From positions 1-28,571 of the IMG/VR virus record IMGVR_UViG_3300028829_000416: a stretch of DNA of 28,571 nucleotides; one strand, given 5' to 3'. Under the pieces are notes generated by a model. That model was not told where the DNA came from. It was given only the letters and a program-made list of their open reading frames with translations, and ran no database searches. Positions 5,694-13,909 of the stretch are shown one piece after another. A program made the position numbers and the translations under genes. Source of the stretch: a virus. Each line of letters begins with the position of its first letter. Position 1 is the first letter of the stretch.

Positions 5694-6661
5694 TAGAAAT
5701 GCTGCGGTACAAAAGACCGCAAGGCTCAAGCACTCAGCAAGAGTTCTGTCAACGGTTCCTAGAACCACACTTTGGTTTGCCTGATCGTGATGGCAATTAC
5801 ATACTACGCATAGGTGACAACCCCACCATATGCTTTACGTCACACCATGACACAGTGCATAGGACTGAGGGATTACAGCAGCTTGTTGTCACTAACAACG
5901 TAGTATCTGTAGCTGATGCTGCTATATCATCGTGCCTTGGTGCTGACTGTACCACTGGTGTATGGCTTATGATGGGCATGATTGAGGCAGGTATTGAGGG
6001 TGTGTACGTAGTCCATGCAGCAGAAGAGTCTGGTTGTATTGGTAGTGCTGCCCTTGTCAAGAGCAATCCTTATTGGTTGACTCACATCGAGGCAGTGATA
6101 TCCTTTGACAGATACGGTGACAACTCTGTGATCACTCATCAAAGTGGCAGACGTACTGCATCAGATGACTTTGCTAGATCACTTGCTGATGCACTTGACT
6201 TGCCACAGCTTATGCCTGACACAGGTGGATCATACACTGACAGCAATGAGTACTCAGACATAGTACCTGAGTGTACTAATCTTAGTGTTGGCTACTACGG
6301 CCAGCATGGTGTCAACGAGACGCAAGATCTTGAGTATGCTGACCTGTTGATGTATGCCTTGACACAAGCTGATTGGTCTAAGCTAGTGATAGCACGTGAC
6401 CCATCTATGTATGAGACTCACTATGATGATGAAGACTTTTGGAAGGGTTGGGGTAGCCTACGTGGTAATAGTACTGGTAACTACAATGAGCCTCTTGATG
6501 ATTATGATACAGATGATATGAATTATCTAGTCATGGAACATCCAGAAGCTGTAGCTAAGATGTTGATAGGTATGGGTTTTACACCTGACCTACTCATTGA
6601 CGAGGCTAAGATTCCACCTCACGGTTATGCCAACAATTATGTTTCAAGGAAGTATATGTGA
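5681..6661 (+). CDS. M20/M28/M42-like zinc metallopeptidase, 326 aa
   Basis: The start lies inside the preceding gene behind AGAGGA. Co-catalytic zinc-peptidase ligands appear in family order: H55-x-D57 (SHHDTVH), D89 (LGADC), the Glu pair E115-E116 (AAEESG), D143 (SFDRYGD) and a late His, H209 (YGQHGVNE). D57 and E115 would be the usual base-assisting residues. The family removes N-terminal residues or cleaves dipeptides or amide-linked substrates. The last 90 residues are an acidic extension without a known fold. In a phage it might process peptides, modify virion or host proteins, or cut peptidoglycan stem amides; the substrate cannot be read from the sequence. It is the last gene before the integrase control region. 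Confidence 0.75.
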   Translation: MYSLIEMLRYKRPQGSSTQQEFCQRFLEPHFGLPDRDGNYILRIGDNPTICFTSHHDTVHRTEGLQQLVVTNNVVSVADAAISSCLGADCTTGVWLMMGMIEAGIEGVYVVHAAEESGCIGSAALVKSNPYWLTHIEAVISFDRYGDNSVITHQSGRRTASDDFARSLADALDLPQLMPDTGGSYTDSNEYSDIVPECTNLSVGYYGQHGVNETQDLEYADLLMYALTQADWSKLVIARDPSMYETHYDDEDFWKGWGSLRGNSTGNYNEPLDDYDTDDMNYLVMEHPEAVAKMLIGMGFTPDLLIDEAKIPPHGYANNYVSRKYM

Positions 6662-6684
6662 CACTCTGTCACACTTACTACCCC

Positions 6685-6773
6685 TTGACCCTAGTTCAAA
6701 CTGAGTATAACTTAAGGTACTTAAGGTACTTACTTAAAGTTTTTATTATTCTTAAAATAATAATACTTAAAGT
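6685..6773 (+). promoter_or_regulatory. Integrase control region with ACTTAAAGT/ACTTAAGGT repeats
   Basis: ACTTAAGGT is tandem at 6710-6718 and 6719-6727. ACTTAAAGT at 6732-6740 and 6765-6773 brackets a hairpin, TTATTATT (6743-6750) with AATAATAA (6756-6763). The left end of the window has the same layout: ACTTAAAGT at 112-120 and 155-163 around ATTATTA...TAATAAT. TTGACC (6685-6690) and TATAAC (6706-6711) may be a sigma-70-type promoter, but the 15-bp spacer is short. The region ends 16 bases before the integrase start, whose ribosome site is GAAAGG. Confidence 0.6.
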
Positions 6774-6788
6774 ATACGAAAGGTAAAC

Positions 6789-7874
6789 ATGAAGTATACA
6801 CATAAGACAAAACGAAAGGATGGTGGTACGAGCTGGATGTTCTTGCCACCTGATGATGCAGCTAGAGCTGGTGTTGTGTCTACCATCACATTCAGAGATG
6901 GACGTACAGCTAGGCATGAGATACCAAAGTTAATCGCTTTGATTGATAGATTTAGAAGGGGTGAGGTAGTAGTGGGTAGGTGTGGACCTAGCTCTACTCT
7001 AAGCCAGCTACTCACCTTTTACCTTAACACAAAGCACTTCAATTCTTTGTCGTTCAATACACAAAAGAACTACGAGTACAATCTCAAAGCTATCTGTGCT
7101 GGTACTGTGTTCAATAAAACTATTGGCAATATGCCTCTTGACAGGTTGAACACACACATCTGTACTGAAATGTATGACCAGTGGGAAGTAGACGTAAGCA
7201 CAGACCATGCAAATCAATATGCAAGGTTGTTCTCTGTTCTTATCAATCACTGCATCTCAATGGAGTTGATTATGTATAATCCCATGAAGAACGTGAAGAA
7301 GCGTAGCCACACACCACGGTCAGTTGTCTGGACTAACGAGCAGGTAGAGCTATTCTTAGACACAGCGTTCAGCCAATACAAATGGCGTAACGTAGGCTTG
7401 ATTGTTCTGTTTGCATACGAGTGGGGTCAACGTCCTGTAGACATACGCAACCTTACATGGAACAGCATTGACTTCACTAAGAAGACTGCAACTATTACCC
7501 AAACTAAACGTGGTGCTACCGTTGAGCTACCCATTGATGATCGTCTAATGGAAATGCTTGAGCAGCAGGAGACTGATTGGGGTTGGCAAGAGTATGTAGT
7601 ACCATGCCAGAGAGCCTCAGACAACGCTTACAGACCACTCTCTGTAGTCCAGATGAACTACCTAGTTGGTGAGGTCAAGGAAGCTTGTGGCCTACCCTCA
7701 GACTTACGTGTAGGTGATCTAAGAAAGACAGCTATAGTTGAGATGATCAAAGGTGGGGCTGAAGCTATGCAGGTTATGTCTGTGACAGGTCACAAGAATA
7801 TCTCGTCACTCAACCCATACCTCAAGCACAATCTTGAAACAGCAATAGAAGCATTGGATAGGAGAAAGAGGTGA
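6789..7874 (+). CDS. int: Tyrosine recombinase / phage integrase, 361 aa
   Basis: A site-specific recombinase that would insert and excise the phage genome. The N-terminal part (about 1-60) is a basic arm-binding-like region. Residues 66-165 form a SAM-like core-binding domain. The catalytic domain shows R215 (GQRPVDIRNLTW), K240 in the beta hairpin, R312 (GDLRKTA), H335 (TGHKN) and nucleophile Y344 (NPYLKHN). The box II residue three before R312, usually His, is Gly309, a tolerated but notable change. The length is usual for phage integrases. The repeat-rich control region stands upstream; GTGA at the end couples it to the next small gene. No tRNA or attP core was identified in the window. 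Confidence 0.9.
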   Translation: MKYTHKTKRKDGGTSWMFLPPDDAARAGVVSTITFRDGRTARHEIPKLIALIDRFRRGEVVVGRCGPSSTLSQLLTFYLNTKHFNSLSFNTQKNYEYNLKAICAGTVFNKTIGNMPLDRLNTHICTEMYDQWEVDVSTDHANQYARLFSVLINHCISMELIMYNPMKNVKKRSHTPRSVVWTNEQVELFLDTAFSQYKWRNVGLIVLFAYEWGQRPVDIRNLTWNSIDFTKKTATITQTKRGATVELPIDDRLMEMLEQQETDWGWQEYVVPCQRASDNAYRPLSVVQMNYLVGEVKEACGLPSDLRVGDLRKTAIVEMIKGGAEAMQVMSVTGHKNISSLNPYLKHNLETAIEALDRRKR

Positions 7875-7996
7875 AGAAACCTAACCCAATGGCTAAGGAC
7901 TTGCGTCAACCTAAGTACAAACCGCAGGTCATACCAGATAAAAAGAAACCTACGATCCGCAAGGAGAAATACAAAGGAGACAAGGATGAAAACTAG
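7871..7996 (+). CDS. Small basic phage protein, 41 aa
   Basis: GTG start overlaps the integrase stop (GTGA). The sequence begins VKKPNPMAKDLRQPKYKPQV and stays Lys/Pro rich to the end. I recognise this pattern (KxPNPMAKxLRxPKYxxxV) from many small marine-phage ORFs, where it is conserved but uncharacterised. High charge suggests nucleic acid or ribosome contact; this is inference. Confidence 0.65.
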   Translation: MKKPNPMAKDLRQPKYKPQVIPDKKKPTIRKEKYKGDKDEN

Positions 7997-8150
7997 GGAA
8001 GAGTTACTTCAGGAGATTGGCGAATTAAAAAAACTTTGTGACTCTTGGGAAAAACAGGTCAAGAGATTGCTTACTCGTAACGGACAGTTACTAGAAGATA
8101 TATCAAGACTGTCTGCACAATTAAGGTTATGGAAAGGAACAGCACCGTGA
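7986..8150 (+). CDS. Small coiled-coil protein, 54 aa
   Basis: ATG 7986 lies 5 bases after a very strong ribosome site (AAAGGAGA) and overlaps the preceding gene by 11 bases. The whole product is one charged helix with heptad-like leucines (ELLQEIGELKKLCDSWEK, then LLEDISRLSAQLRLW). Probably a small dimeric or partner-binding protein; function unknown. Confidence 0.65.
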   Translation: MKTREELLQEIGELKKLCDSWEKQVKRLLTRNGQLLEDISRLSAQLRLWKGTAP

Positions 8151-8578
8151 ACAACTATGTATACACAGCCATTGGACTTGTAGTATTTTACATTGGCCTC
8201 AAGATGTTTAGTGGTGGTATGAAATCTATGGGTAACATAGACCACTTGCAGTGGTTCTTGGGCAACCCAATCTATATGTTCTTTGGGTCAATCGTTATGA
8301 CATTAGCATGGCAGAGTAGTAGCCTTAGCACTACGGCAATCATTGCCTTGGTCGCATCAGGTGTTCTACCGTTACCTGCTGCTGTGGCTGCTGTGCTTGG
8401 GGCTAACATAGGTACAACAGGTACGATCTGGTTGGCTGGACTGTTAGTGTCTGACGGTATGCCAAGGGGTGATACACTACGCATAGCCATGATACACACT
8501 GGCGTTAATCTTTTGATGGCGATAAGTCTATTGCCGTTTGTAAATCACATAGCTAAGTATGTTGGGAGAGTAGGATGA
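8147..8578 (+). CDS. Half-length Na/Pi cotransporter-like membrane protein, 143 aa
   Basis: Resembles one repeat of the Na+/phosphate cotransporter family (NptA/YjbB, Na_Pi_cotrans). It has an N-terminal GLVVFYIGLKMFSGGMK segment, the hallmark QSSS at 56-59 followed by STTAIIALVASGV, and GANIGTTGT at 85-93, where the family binds sodium and phosphate. Four or so membrane helices are visible. Full proteins carry two inverted copies; this one carries one, so it would have to dimerise or act as a modulator. GTG 8147 was chosen over ATG 8129 because AAAGGA (about 8133-8138) is correctly placed only for GTG, which gives the usual GTGA overlap. It may boost phosphate uptake by the host; this is inference. 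Confidence 0.7.
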   Translation: MNNYVYTAIGLVVFYIGLKMFSGGMKSMGNIDHLQWFLGNPIYMFFGSIVMTLAWQSSSLSTTAIIALVASGVLPLPAAVAAVLGANIGTTGTIWLAGLLVSDGMPRGDTLRIAMIHTGVNLLMAISLLPFVNHIAKYVGRVG

Positions 8579-9240
8579 TTAAAGTAACATACATAGACCA
8601 CATGGGCAGTGACCTCAGTGTAGTCAATGCAGCACGTGTATCCTTTGGTAAAAAGAGTGAGGCACTAGGTACATCAGGTGTAGAGGGTAGACCTATGACA
8701 CCTATCCTCAATGATCCTGACAAGAGGCTAATCAAGTACCTAGCCAAGCATGAACATATGTCACCCTTTGGTCATGCCTTTGCATCCTTCCATATCAAGG
8801 CTCCTATCTTTGTAGCTAGACAACTAGTCAAGCATAAGTTCCTACGTTGGAATGAGATTAGTCGTAGGTATGTAGATGATGAACCTGAGTTCTATGAGCC
8901 TGATGAGTGGCGTGGTAGGGCTGACGATAAGAAACAAGGCAGTGCTGGTAAAATTGCATCAGGCTCACCTGACATATTATCTTTTCATTTAAATAAGGTG
9001 GCATTAGATAACTATAAACTGTTACTCCATCATGGAGTATGCCCAGAGCAAGCACGTATGGTGTTGCCGCAAAGCACTATGACTGAATGGTATTGGTCAG
9101 GTAGTCTTGACGCCTTCATGGATATGTGCAATCTAAGATGTAAGCTTGACACACAGTACGAGACTAGGTTAGTTGCAGAGTATATACTGAGTGAAATGAT
9201 TAATTTATTTCCAGTATCAGTGGAGGCATTAAGAAGATGA
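8575..9240 (+). CDS. thyX: Flavin-dependent thymidylate synthase ThyX, 221 aa
   Basis: Converts dUMP to dTMP using FAD, NADPH and methylene-tetrahydrofolate. The ThyX signature RHR-x7-S appears as K86-H87-K88-FLRWNEI-S96, followed by RRYV, so both arginines are replaced by lysine. ARQLVKHKF before it and the CPEQARMVLPQSTMTEWYW and TQYETRLVAEYI segments are also typical of the family. Length is normal. The start overlaps the cotransporter-like gene (ATGA). With the RNR and MazG genes it supplies deoxynucleotides for replication. Confidence 0.92.
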   Translation: MIKVTYIDHMGSDLSVVNAARVSFGKKSEALGTSGVEGRPMTPILNDPDKRLIKYLAKHEHMSPFGHAFASFHIKAPIFVARQLVKHKFLRWNEISRRYVDDEPEFYEPDEWRGRADDKKQGSAGKIASGSPDILSFHLNKVALDNYKLLLHHGVCPEQARMVLPQSTMTEWYWSGSLDAFMDMCNLRCKLDTQYETRLVAEYILSEMINLFPVSVEALRR

Positions 9241-9255
9241 AAGGTATAAAATTAT

Positions 9256-10857
9256 ATGGCAGACAACCCACACCTAGCGTGTCCGTTTGAAGACTGTGGT
9301 TCATCCGATGCCTTCAACTGGAATGATGATGGCTACGGCTTTTGTCATAGCTGCGGAGAGTCCTACCCCGCAAAGAAAAGTGTAGCGACATTTGATTGGG
9401 CGGCTCATGCCTACCCGATAAAGCAGAGGATAAACATTATGGATGTACCTGTAACGGGTAGTACCTTTAATAATATCAGAGGGCTTAAGCCTGACGTGTG
9501 TCAGGTGTATGGCATCCAAGTACAGACAGGTGATGGTGGTGTGCCTGTCAGATATGCGTACAAGTATCCACACACGGTCAAGTATCGTGACTACAATGAC
9601 AAGTCCAAGTCTTGGGTTAAGGACAGGGGCTTGGGTATGACCCATCTGTTTGGCCCTGACTTCAACTCAGGGTCATCCACACGTATATACATTACCGAGG
9701 GTGAGTTTGATGCTGCGTCTCTCTACCAAATCCTTGGAGAGAAGTGGCCCGTCAAGTCCTTGCCTAGTGCATCTATAGGTGAGAAATTTATCAAGGCTAA
9801 CCATGCCTACCTCAACTCTTTCAAAGAGGTGGTGTATGCAGGGGAGCTGGATGATGCAGGTAGACGTGCAGCAGACAAACTATACGAGGCACTAGCAGAT
9901 AAGTTTTGGTATGTCCCTATGTCTAAGCACAAGGATGCCAATGACTTTCTCACCAGTGGTGACAGTGATGATCTTAAGTGGGCTGCACTCAAACCACAAC
10001 GGTACTCGCCTGATAACTTCTTCTGCTCTGACGAGGAAGTAGAGGCAGCTATCCTTAATGAGAATCCTTATGAGTATGTACCTACAGGTCACACAGGTCT
10101 TGATGATAAGACTAGGGGCTTGGTCAAGGGTGGCATCACATTCCTTAAAGCACCACGTGGTACAGGTAAGACTGAGGTGATTCGTTACTTTGAGACAGGT
10201 CTACTCAAGACACCTGATGTACGCATTGCCTTGCTACACATGGAAGAGATGAAGTCTACTACCTACCGTGCTATGGCTACCTATGAGTTGGGGGTCAATG
10301 TCCGTACAAAGGATGATGCTAGGGAGAACAATATCTCTGAGGATAAAGTGATAGAGGCAGCTAAGGATGCTACCAAGGGTGAACGTACTATTGTGTTTGA
10401 GATGCGATCACATGATGATCCCCTCAAGTTGCTTGAGTATATACGTCTAGCTGCTAGTGTGTATGGTGCTGGTTATATCTTTATTGATCACGTCCAGCGT
10501 CTAGCTTATCTCTCTAGCTCAGGTGTTGACGGTGCTACCAGTACATTGACCACACTAGGCTCACGTGCAGCACAGCTTGCCAAGGAGCTGAACATTGGTG
10601 TGATCTTTATCTCTCAGGTCAATGATGATGGACGTACCAAGTATGCAGCAGCACTAGAAGAAGAGGCAATTATATGTATCAAGATTGAACGTGATGTTGA
10701 AACTGATGATGAGATTCTGCAGAATACTACCAACTTTATCATTGACAAGAACAGACCGTTTGCTAAGTTGGGTAATGCAGGATCAGTCTACTACGATCCA
10801 GACACTACATTATTAAGTGAGGAAACATACAATGAAAGGAGTGATATGGCAGCATGA
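9256..10857 (+). CDS. T7 gp4-like primase/helicase, 533 aa
   Basis: A bifunctional replication protein that primes the lagging strand and unwinds the fork. The zinc finger is C9, C14, C30 and C33. The TOPRIM primase core has E148 (YITEGEFDAA) and D199-D200 (GELDDAGRRA). The hexameric DnaB/RecA-like helicase has Walker A APRGTGKT (299-306), Walker B YIFIDH (407-412), the sensor S453-Q454 (FISQVNDDGR) and a DKNR arginine-finger region near 500. Length and order match T7 gp4. The AAAGG ribosome site is 11 bases before ATG. It overlaps the polymerase start (ATGA), and the two should be made together. Confidence 0.93.
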   Translation: MADNPHLACPFEDCGSSDAFNWNDDGYGFCHSCGESYPAKKSVATFDWAAHAYPIKQRINIMDVPVTGSTFNNIRGLKPDVCQVYGIQVQTGDGGVPVRYAYKYPHTVKYRDYNDKSKSWVKDRGLGMTHLFGPDFNSGSSTRIYITEGEFDAASLYQILGEKWPVKSLPSASIGEKFIKANHAYLNSFKEVVYAGELDDAGRRAADKLYEALADKFWYVPMSKHKDANDFLTSGDSDDLKWAALKPQRYSPDNFFCSDEEVEAAILNENPYEYVPTGHTGLDDKTRGLVKGGITFLKAPRGTGKTEVIRYFETGLLKTPDVRIALLHMEEMKSTTYRAMATYELGVNVRTKDDARENNISEDKVIEAAKDATKGERTIVFEMRSHDDPLKLLEYIRLAASVYGAGYIFIDHVQRLAYLSSSGVDGATSTLTTLGSRAAQLAKELNIGVIFISQVNDDGRTKYAAALEEEAIICIKIERDVETDDEILQNTTNFIIDKNRPFAKLGNAGSVYYDPDTTLLSEETYNERSDMAA

Positions 10858-12692
10858 TTGTATTTGATATTGAGACCGATGGTCTTAACCCATCAAAGAT
10901 ACATTGCCTTTCTTATACGAGTGATGGAATAGAGCACAATACACTCACCGACTACGAAGACATGAGACAATTACTATCTAATCAAAAGGGTTTGATAGGT
11001 CATAACATTGTGCGTTATGATGTGCCTGTACTTGAACGTATCCTTGGTATTAAGATTAGGTCACGTCTGTATGACACACTACCTATGTCATGGGTTATGA
11101 ACTACGACAGGGGTAAGCATGGACTTGATGGTTTTGGTGAAGACTTTGGGATACCCAAACCTGTTATCACTGATTGGTCTGAGCAACCTGTAGAAGTTTA
11201 TGTCCATCGTTGTGAAGAAGATATCAAGATCAACTGGAAGCTCTGGCAGAATCTACTTAAGAGGTTCATGTTTGTGTACAAGGACAAGAAAAACCTTGAC
11301 AAGTTCTTTGGTTATCTTTCGTTCAAGATGAACTGTGCGTATGCTGCAGAGCATGTTGGTTGGAAGCTTGACGTTGATCTTGCTGAGTCTAGCATTGACA
11401 AACTCAAGGAGCAACAAGACCACAAGGTCAAAGAGCTACGTGAAGTAATGCCTATGCGTAAGGTTATGTCTGTCAAGACAAAGCCAAAGGTATGCATCAA
11501 GAAAGATGGCTCTGTGTCTGCTCATGGTCAGCGTTGGTACAACTTATTAGTACAGAATGGGCTACCCAAAGACTATGAAGGTGACGTAACTGTAGTCAAG
11601 GGTGTTGAAGATTCTAATCCTAACTCACCTGAGCAGGTCAAGGATTGGCTCTTTGGTCTAGGTTGGGAGCCTTGTACTTACAAGTTTGATAAGAACAAAG
11701 AGACAGGAGAAGAAAAGAAGATACCACAAGTCCGTAAGAATGGTGAGCTTACTAGGTCCGTTCAGATCTTAATTGATGACAACCCAGCAGTGGGTGTTCT
11801 TGATGGTTTGACTGTGATTCAACACAGGCTTGGTATCTTACACGGCTTCATACAGTGTCAAGACAATGGCTACCTCAAAGCTGGTGTCAAAGGTCTTACC
11901 AATACCCTACGCTTCAAGCATGTCAAACCTTTGGTCAATCTGCCCGGCGTTGACAAGCCTTGGGGTAAAGAGATACGGGGTTGTTTGATTGCACCAGAGG
12001 GTTACACCTTGTGTGGTGCTGACATGACGTCTCTTGAAGACACAACCAAGCGTCACTACATGAAACCCTATGACCCTGACTACGTAGAGGAGATGTCTAA
12101 GGAAGGTTTTGATCCACACCTTGACCTTGCTAAACATGCTGGTGCTGTTACTCAAGATCAGATTGACAAGCACAACTCAGGTGAGTCAAGCCTTAAGTCT
12201 TTACGTAAGAACTACAAGGTGGTGAACTACTCAGCCACTTATGGGGTAGGCGCAGCTAAACTGTCACGTGAGACAGGTATGTCTGTGAGTGAAGCATCAG
12301 CTCTGCTTGATGCCTACTGGGAACGTAACTGGGCTGTCAAACAGTTTGCCGAAGATCAAAGGATCAGAAAGATCGACGGTGAAATGTGGGTACAGAATCC
12401 AGTGAGTAAGTTCTGGCACAACTTGCGATACGAAAAGGACGCCTTCTCTACTATCAATCAAAGTACGGGGGCTTACTGTTTCGACAAGTGGGTTGCACTA
12501 TACCGTACCAAGAGGGGTAACATCATTGGACAATTCCATGATGAGAGTATTAACCTTGTTAAGAAGGGTGACGAATCAGAGCATACAAAAACTTTGGTTT
12601 GGGCCATTGAAAAACTTAACGAAGAACTTAAATTAAATGTTGACTTAGGCATTGACGTGCAGTATGGTCAACGGTATAGTGAAATTCACTAA
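10854..12692 (+). CDS. Family A DNA polymerase with 3'-5' exonuclease, 612 aa
   Basis: The phage replicase. Exonuclease motifs: D5-x-E7 (FDIETDG), D56 (NIVRYDVPVL) and D123 (CEEDIKINW). Polymerase motifs: A at D390 (GADMTSLED), B at 451-464 (RKNYKVVNYSATYG, with R451, K455, Y459, Y463) and C at 562-564 (HDE). Y459 is at the position of E. coli Pol I Phe762 and T7 Tyr526. Most virulent T7-like phages have Tyr here, which improves incorporation and removes discrimination against dideoxynucleotides. A stretch at about 190-310 between exonuclease and palm is longer and less recognisable. At 612 aa it is shorter than T7 gp5 (704). Confidence 0.93.
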   Translation: MIVFDIETDGLNPSKIHCLSYTSDGIEHNTLTDYEDMRQLLSNQKGLIGHNIVRYDVPVLERILGIKIRSRLYDTLPMSWVMNYDRGKHGLDGFGEDFGIPKPVITDWSEQPVEVYVHRCEEDIKINWKLWQNLLKRFMFVYKDKKNLDKFFGYLSFKMNCAYAAEHVGWKLDVDLAESSIDKLKEQQDHKVKELREVMPMRKVMSVKTKPKVCIKKDGSVSAHGQRWYNLLVQNGLPKDYEGDVTVVKGVEDSNPNSPEQVKDWLFGLGWEPCTYKFDKNKETGEEKKIPQVRKNGELTRSVQILIDDNPAVGVLDGLTVIQHRLGILHGFIQCQDNGYLKAGVKGLTNTLRFKHVKPLVNLPGVDKPWGKEIRGCLIAPEGYTLCGADMTSLEDTTKRHYMKPYDPDYVEEMSKEGFDPHLDLAKHAGAVTQDQIDKHNSGESSLKSLRKNYKVVNYSATYGVGAAKLSRETGMSVSEASALLDAYWERNWAVKQFAEDQRIRKIDGEMWVQNPVSKFWHNLRYEKDAFSTINQSTGAYCFDKWVALYRTKRGNIIGQFHDESINLVKKGDESEHTKTLVWAIEKLNEELKLNVDLGIDVQYGQRYSEIH

Positions 12693-12707
12693 TCAATGGA
12701 GGGCCAA

Positions 12708-13217
12708 ATGGCTACACGTAAACTTAAACTAACTGGTATTGCTGAGTGGGCAAAAGTGTTCACAGAGAACCGTGACATGCTGGGCTTTGAAGAAGCCTAT
12801 GTAAGTTGTGATGGTGCTTGCACTATTGACTTAATCATGGACGATCAAAACATGGCACTACTTAAGGCTTCCAAGTCTATGAAGCGAGGTAAACCTGATC
12901 CTGAAGGACGAGGTACAATGGTACGCTTGGTGCGTAAGTATGACACAGGGTACGATTGGGCTAGTGGACCACCCGTAGTAGTCAAGGCTGATGGATCAGA
13001 GTGGGACTTTGACACTGATGGCACCATTGGTAATGGCTCAACAGTAGAGGTGATTGTATCAGTCTATGATACCAAGATGAAGAGTATTGTAGGTACACGT
13101 CTTGACAAGGTTACAGTACTCAAGCATGTTCAGTACGAGTCACCTGATGCTGACGTACAGTCAGTGCCACCACCTACTGAGTCAGCACCACTAGAAGATT
13201 CAGAGGTGATGTTCTAA
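12708..13217 (+). CDS. gp2.5-like single-stranded DNA-binding protein, 169 aa
   Basis: Start ATG 12708 was chosen over ATG 12696 because GGAGGG (12698-12703) lies between them and serves the later start. The product reads as a beta-rich OB-fold core followed by a Pro/Glu/Asp linker and an acidic tail ending in phenylalanine (EDSEVMF), the hallmark of T7 gp2.5. That tail docks the polymerase and primase/helicase. Position directly after the polymerase and before the exonuclease matches T7-type replication clusters. Assignment rests on tail and context more than on sequence identity. Confidence 0.7.
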   Translation: MATRKLKLTGIAEWAKVFTENRDMLGFEEAYVSCDGACTIDLIMDDQNMALLKASKSMKRGKPDPEGRGTMVRLVRKYDTGYDWASGPPVVVKADGSEWDFDTDGTIGNGSTVEVIVSVYDTKMKSIVGTRLDKVTVLKHVQYESPDADVQSVPPPTESAPLEDSEVMF

Positions 13218-13909
13218 TGATTCTTATTGATGGTGATATCATTGCTTATCGTGCAGGGTTTTCCTCAAATGATCTTGAAGCACCTGATGCAGAAGCTAAG
13301 GTGGATGAGCTGATAGACACCATCATTGAGGACACTGAGTTTATTTCTACGGATTACCAAGTGTACCTGACTGGTAAAGGTAACTTCCGTTTTGATATTG
13401 CTAAGACCTTGAAGTATAAGGGAAACCGTAAGGATGCTGTAAAGCCTATACACTTGCAGCACATACGGGATTATCTTACAACTAAGTATGAAGCTACTGT
13501 CAGCGAAGGCGAGGAAGCTGATGATCTGATTGCTATTGCAGCAACAAAGATAGGGATGAAGGCAGTAGTTGCATCCATAGACAAGGACATGCTACAGATA
13601 CCATGTTTCCACTACAACCTGACTAGGCGTGAGCTTAGTGCTGTTGGAGAGTTTAGTGGTACGAAGTTCTTTTATACTCAGATACTTACAGGTGACAAGG
13701 CTGACAACATCAAGGGGCTGCATAGATGTGGCCCTGTAAAAGCAGGTAAGATTCTTGCTGAGTGTGACACAGAGATGAAGCTGTGGGATTGCCTTGAAGC
13801 TTACGAGGGTGACACAGAACGTGTCATTGAGAATGCTAGACTTCTATGGTTACGCAGAGAAGTAGATCAACTATGGGAGCCACCTGTTGAGCAAGACAAG
13901 AACAGCTAA
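13217..13909 (+). CDS. 5'-3' exonuclease of the FEN/PIN family, 230 aa
   Basis: A flap/5' exonuclease comparable to T7 gp6, for primer removal and recombination. Metal-binding acids appear in order: D5 and D7 (LIDGDIIAY), E99-E100 and D102-D103 (EGEEADDLIA), D122 and D124 (SIDKDML), D160 and D163 (GDKADNIKG). The helix-hairpin-helix-like DNA contact GPVKAGKIL is at 172-180. Start overlaps the ssDNA-binding gene (TAATG), with AGAGG upstream. It overlaps the endonuclease gene by 23 bases. Confidence 0.88.
   Translation: MILIDGDIIAYRAGFSSNDLEAPDAEAKVDELIDTIIEDTEFISTDYQVYLTGKGNFRFDIAKTLKYKGNRKDAVKPIHLQHIRDYLTTKYEATVSEGEEADDLIAIAATKIGMKAVVASIDKDMLQIPCFHYNLTRRELSAVGEFSGTKFFYTQILTGDKADNIKGLHRCGPVKAGKILAECDTEMKLWDCLEAYEGDTERVIENARLLWLRREVDQLWEPPVEQDKNS

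Noticed and set aside
6691-6705. TTCAAAC as a tRNA T-loop near the integrase
   Set aside because: The flanking five bases do not pair, so it is not a T arm.
9301-9645. 114-aa minus-strand frame
   Set aside because: Shadow of the primase/helicase zinc-finger region.
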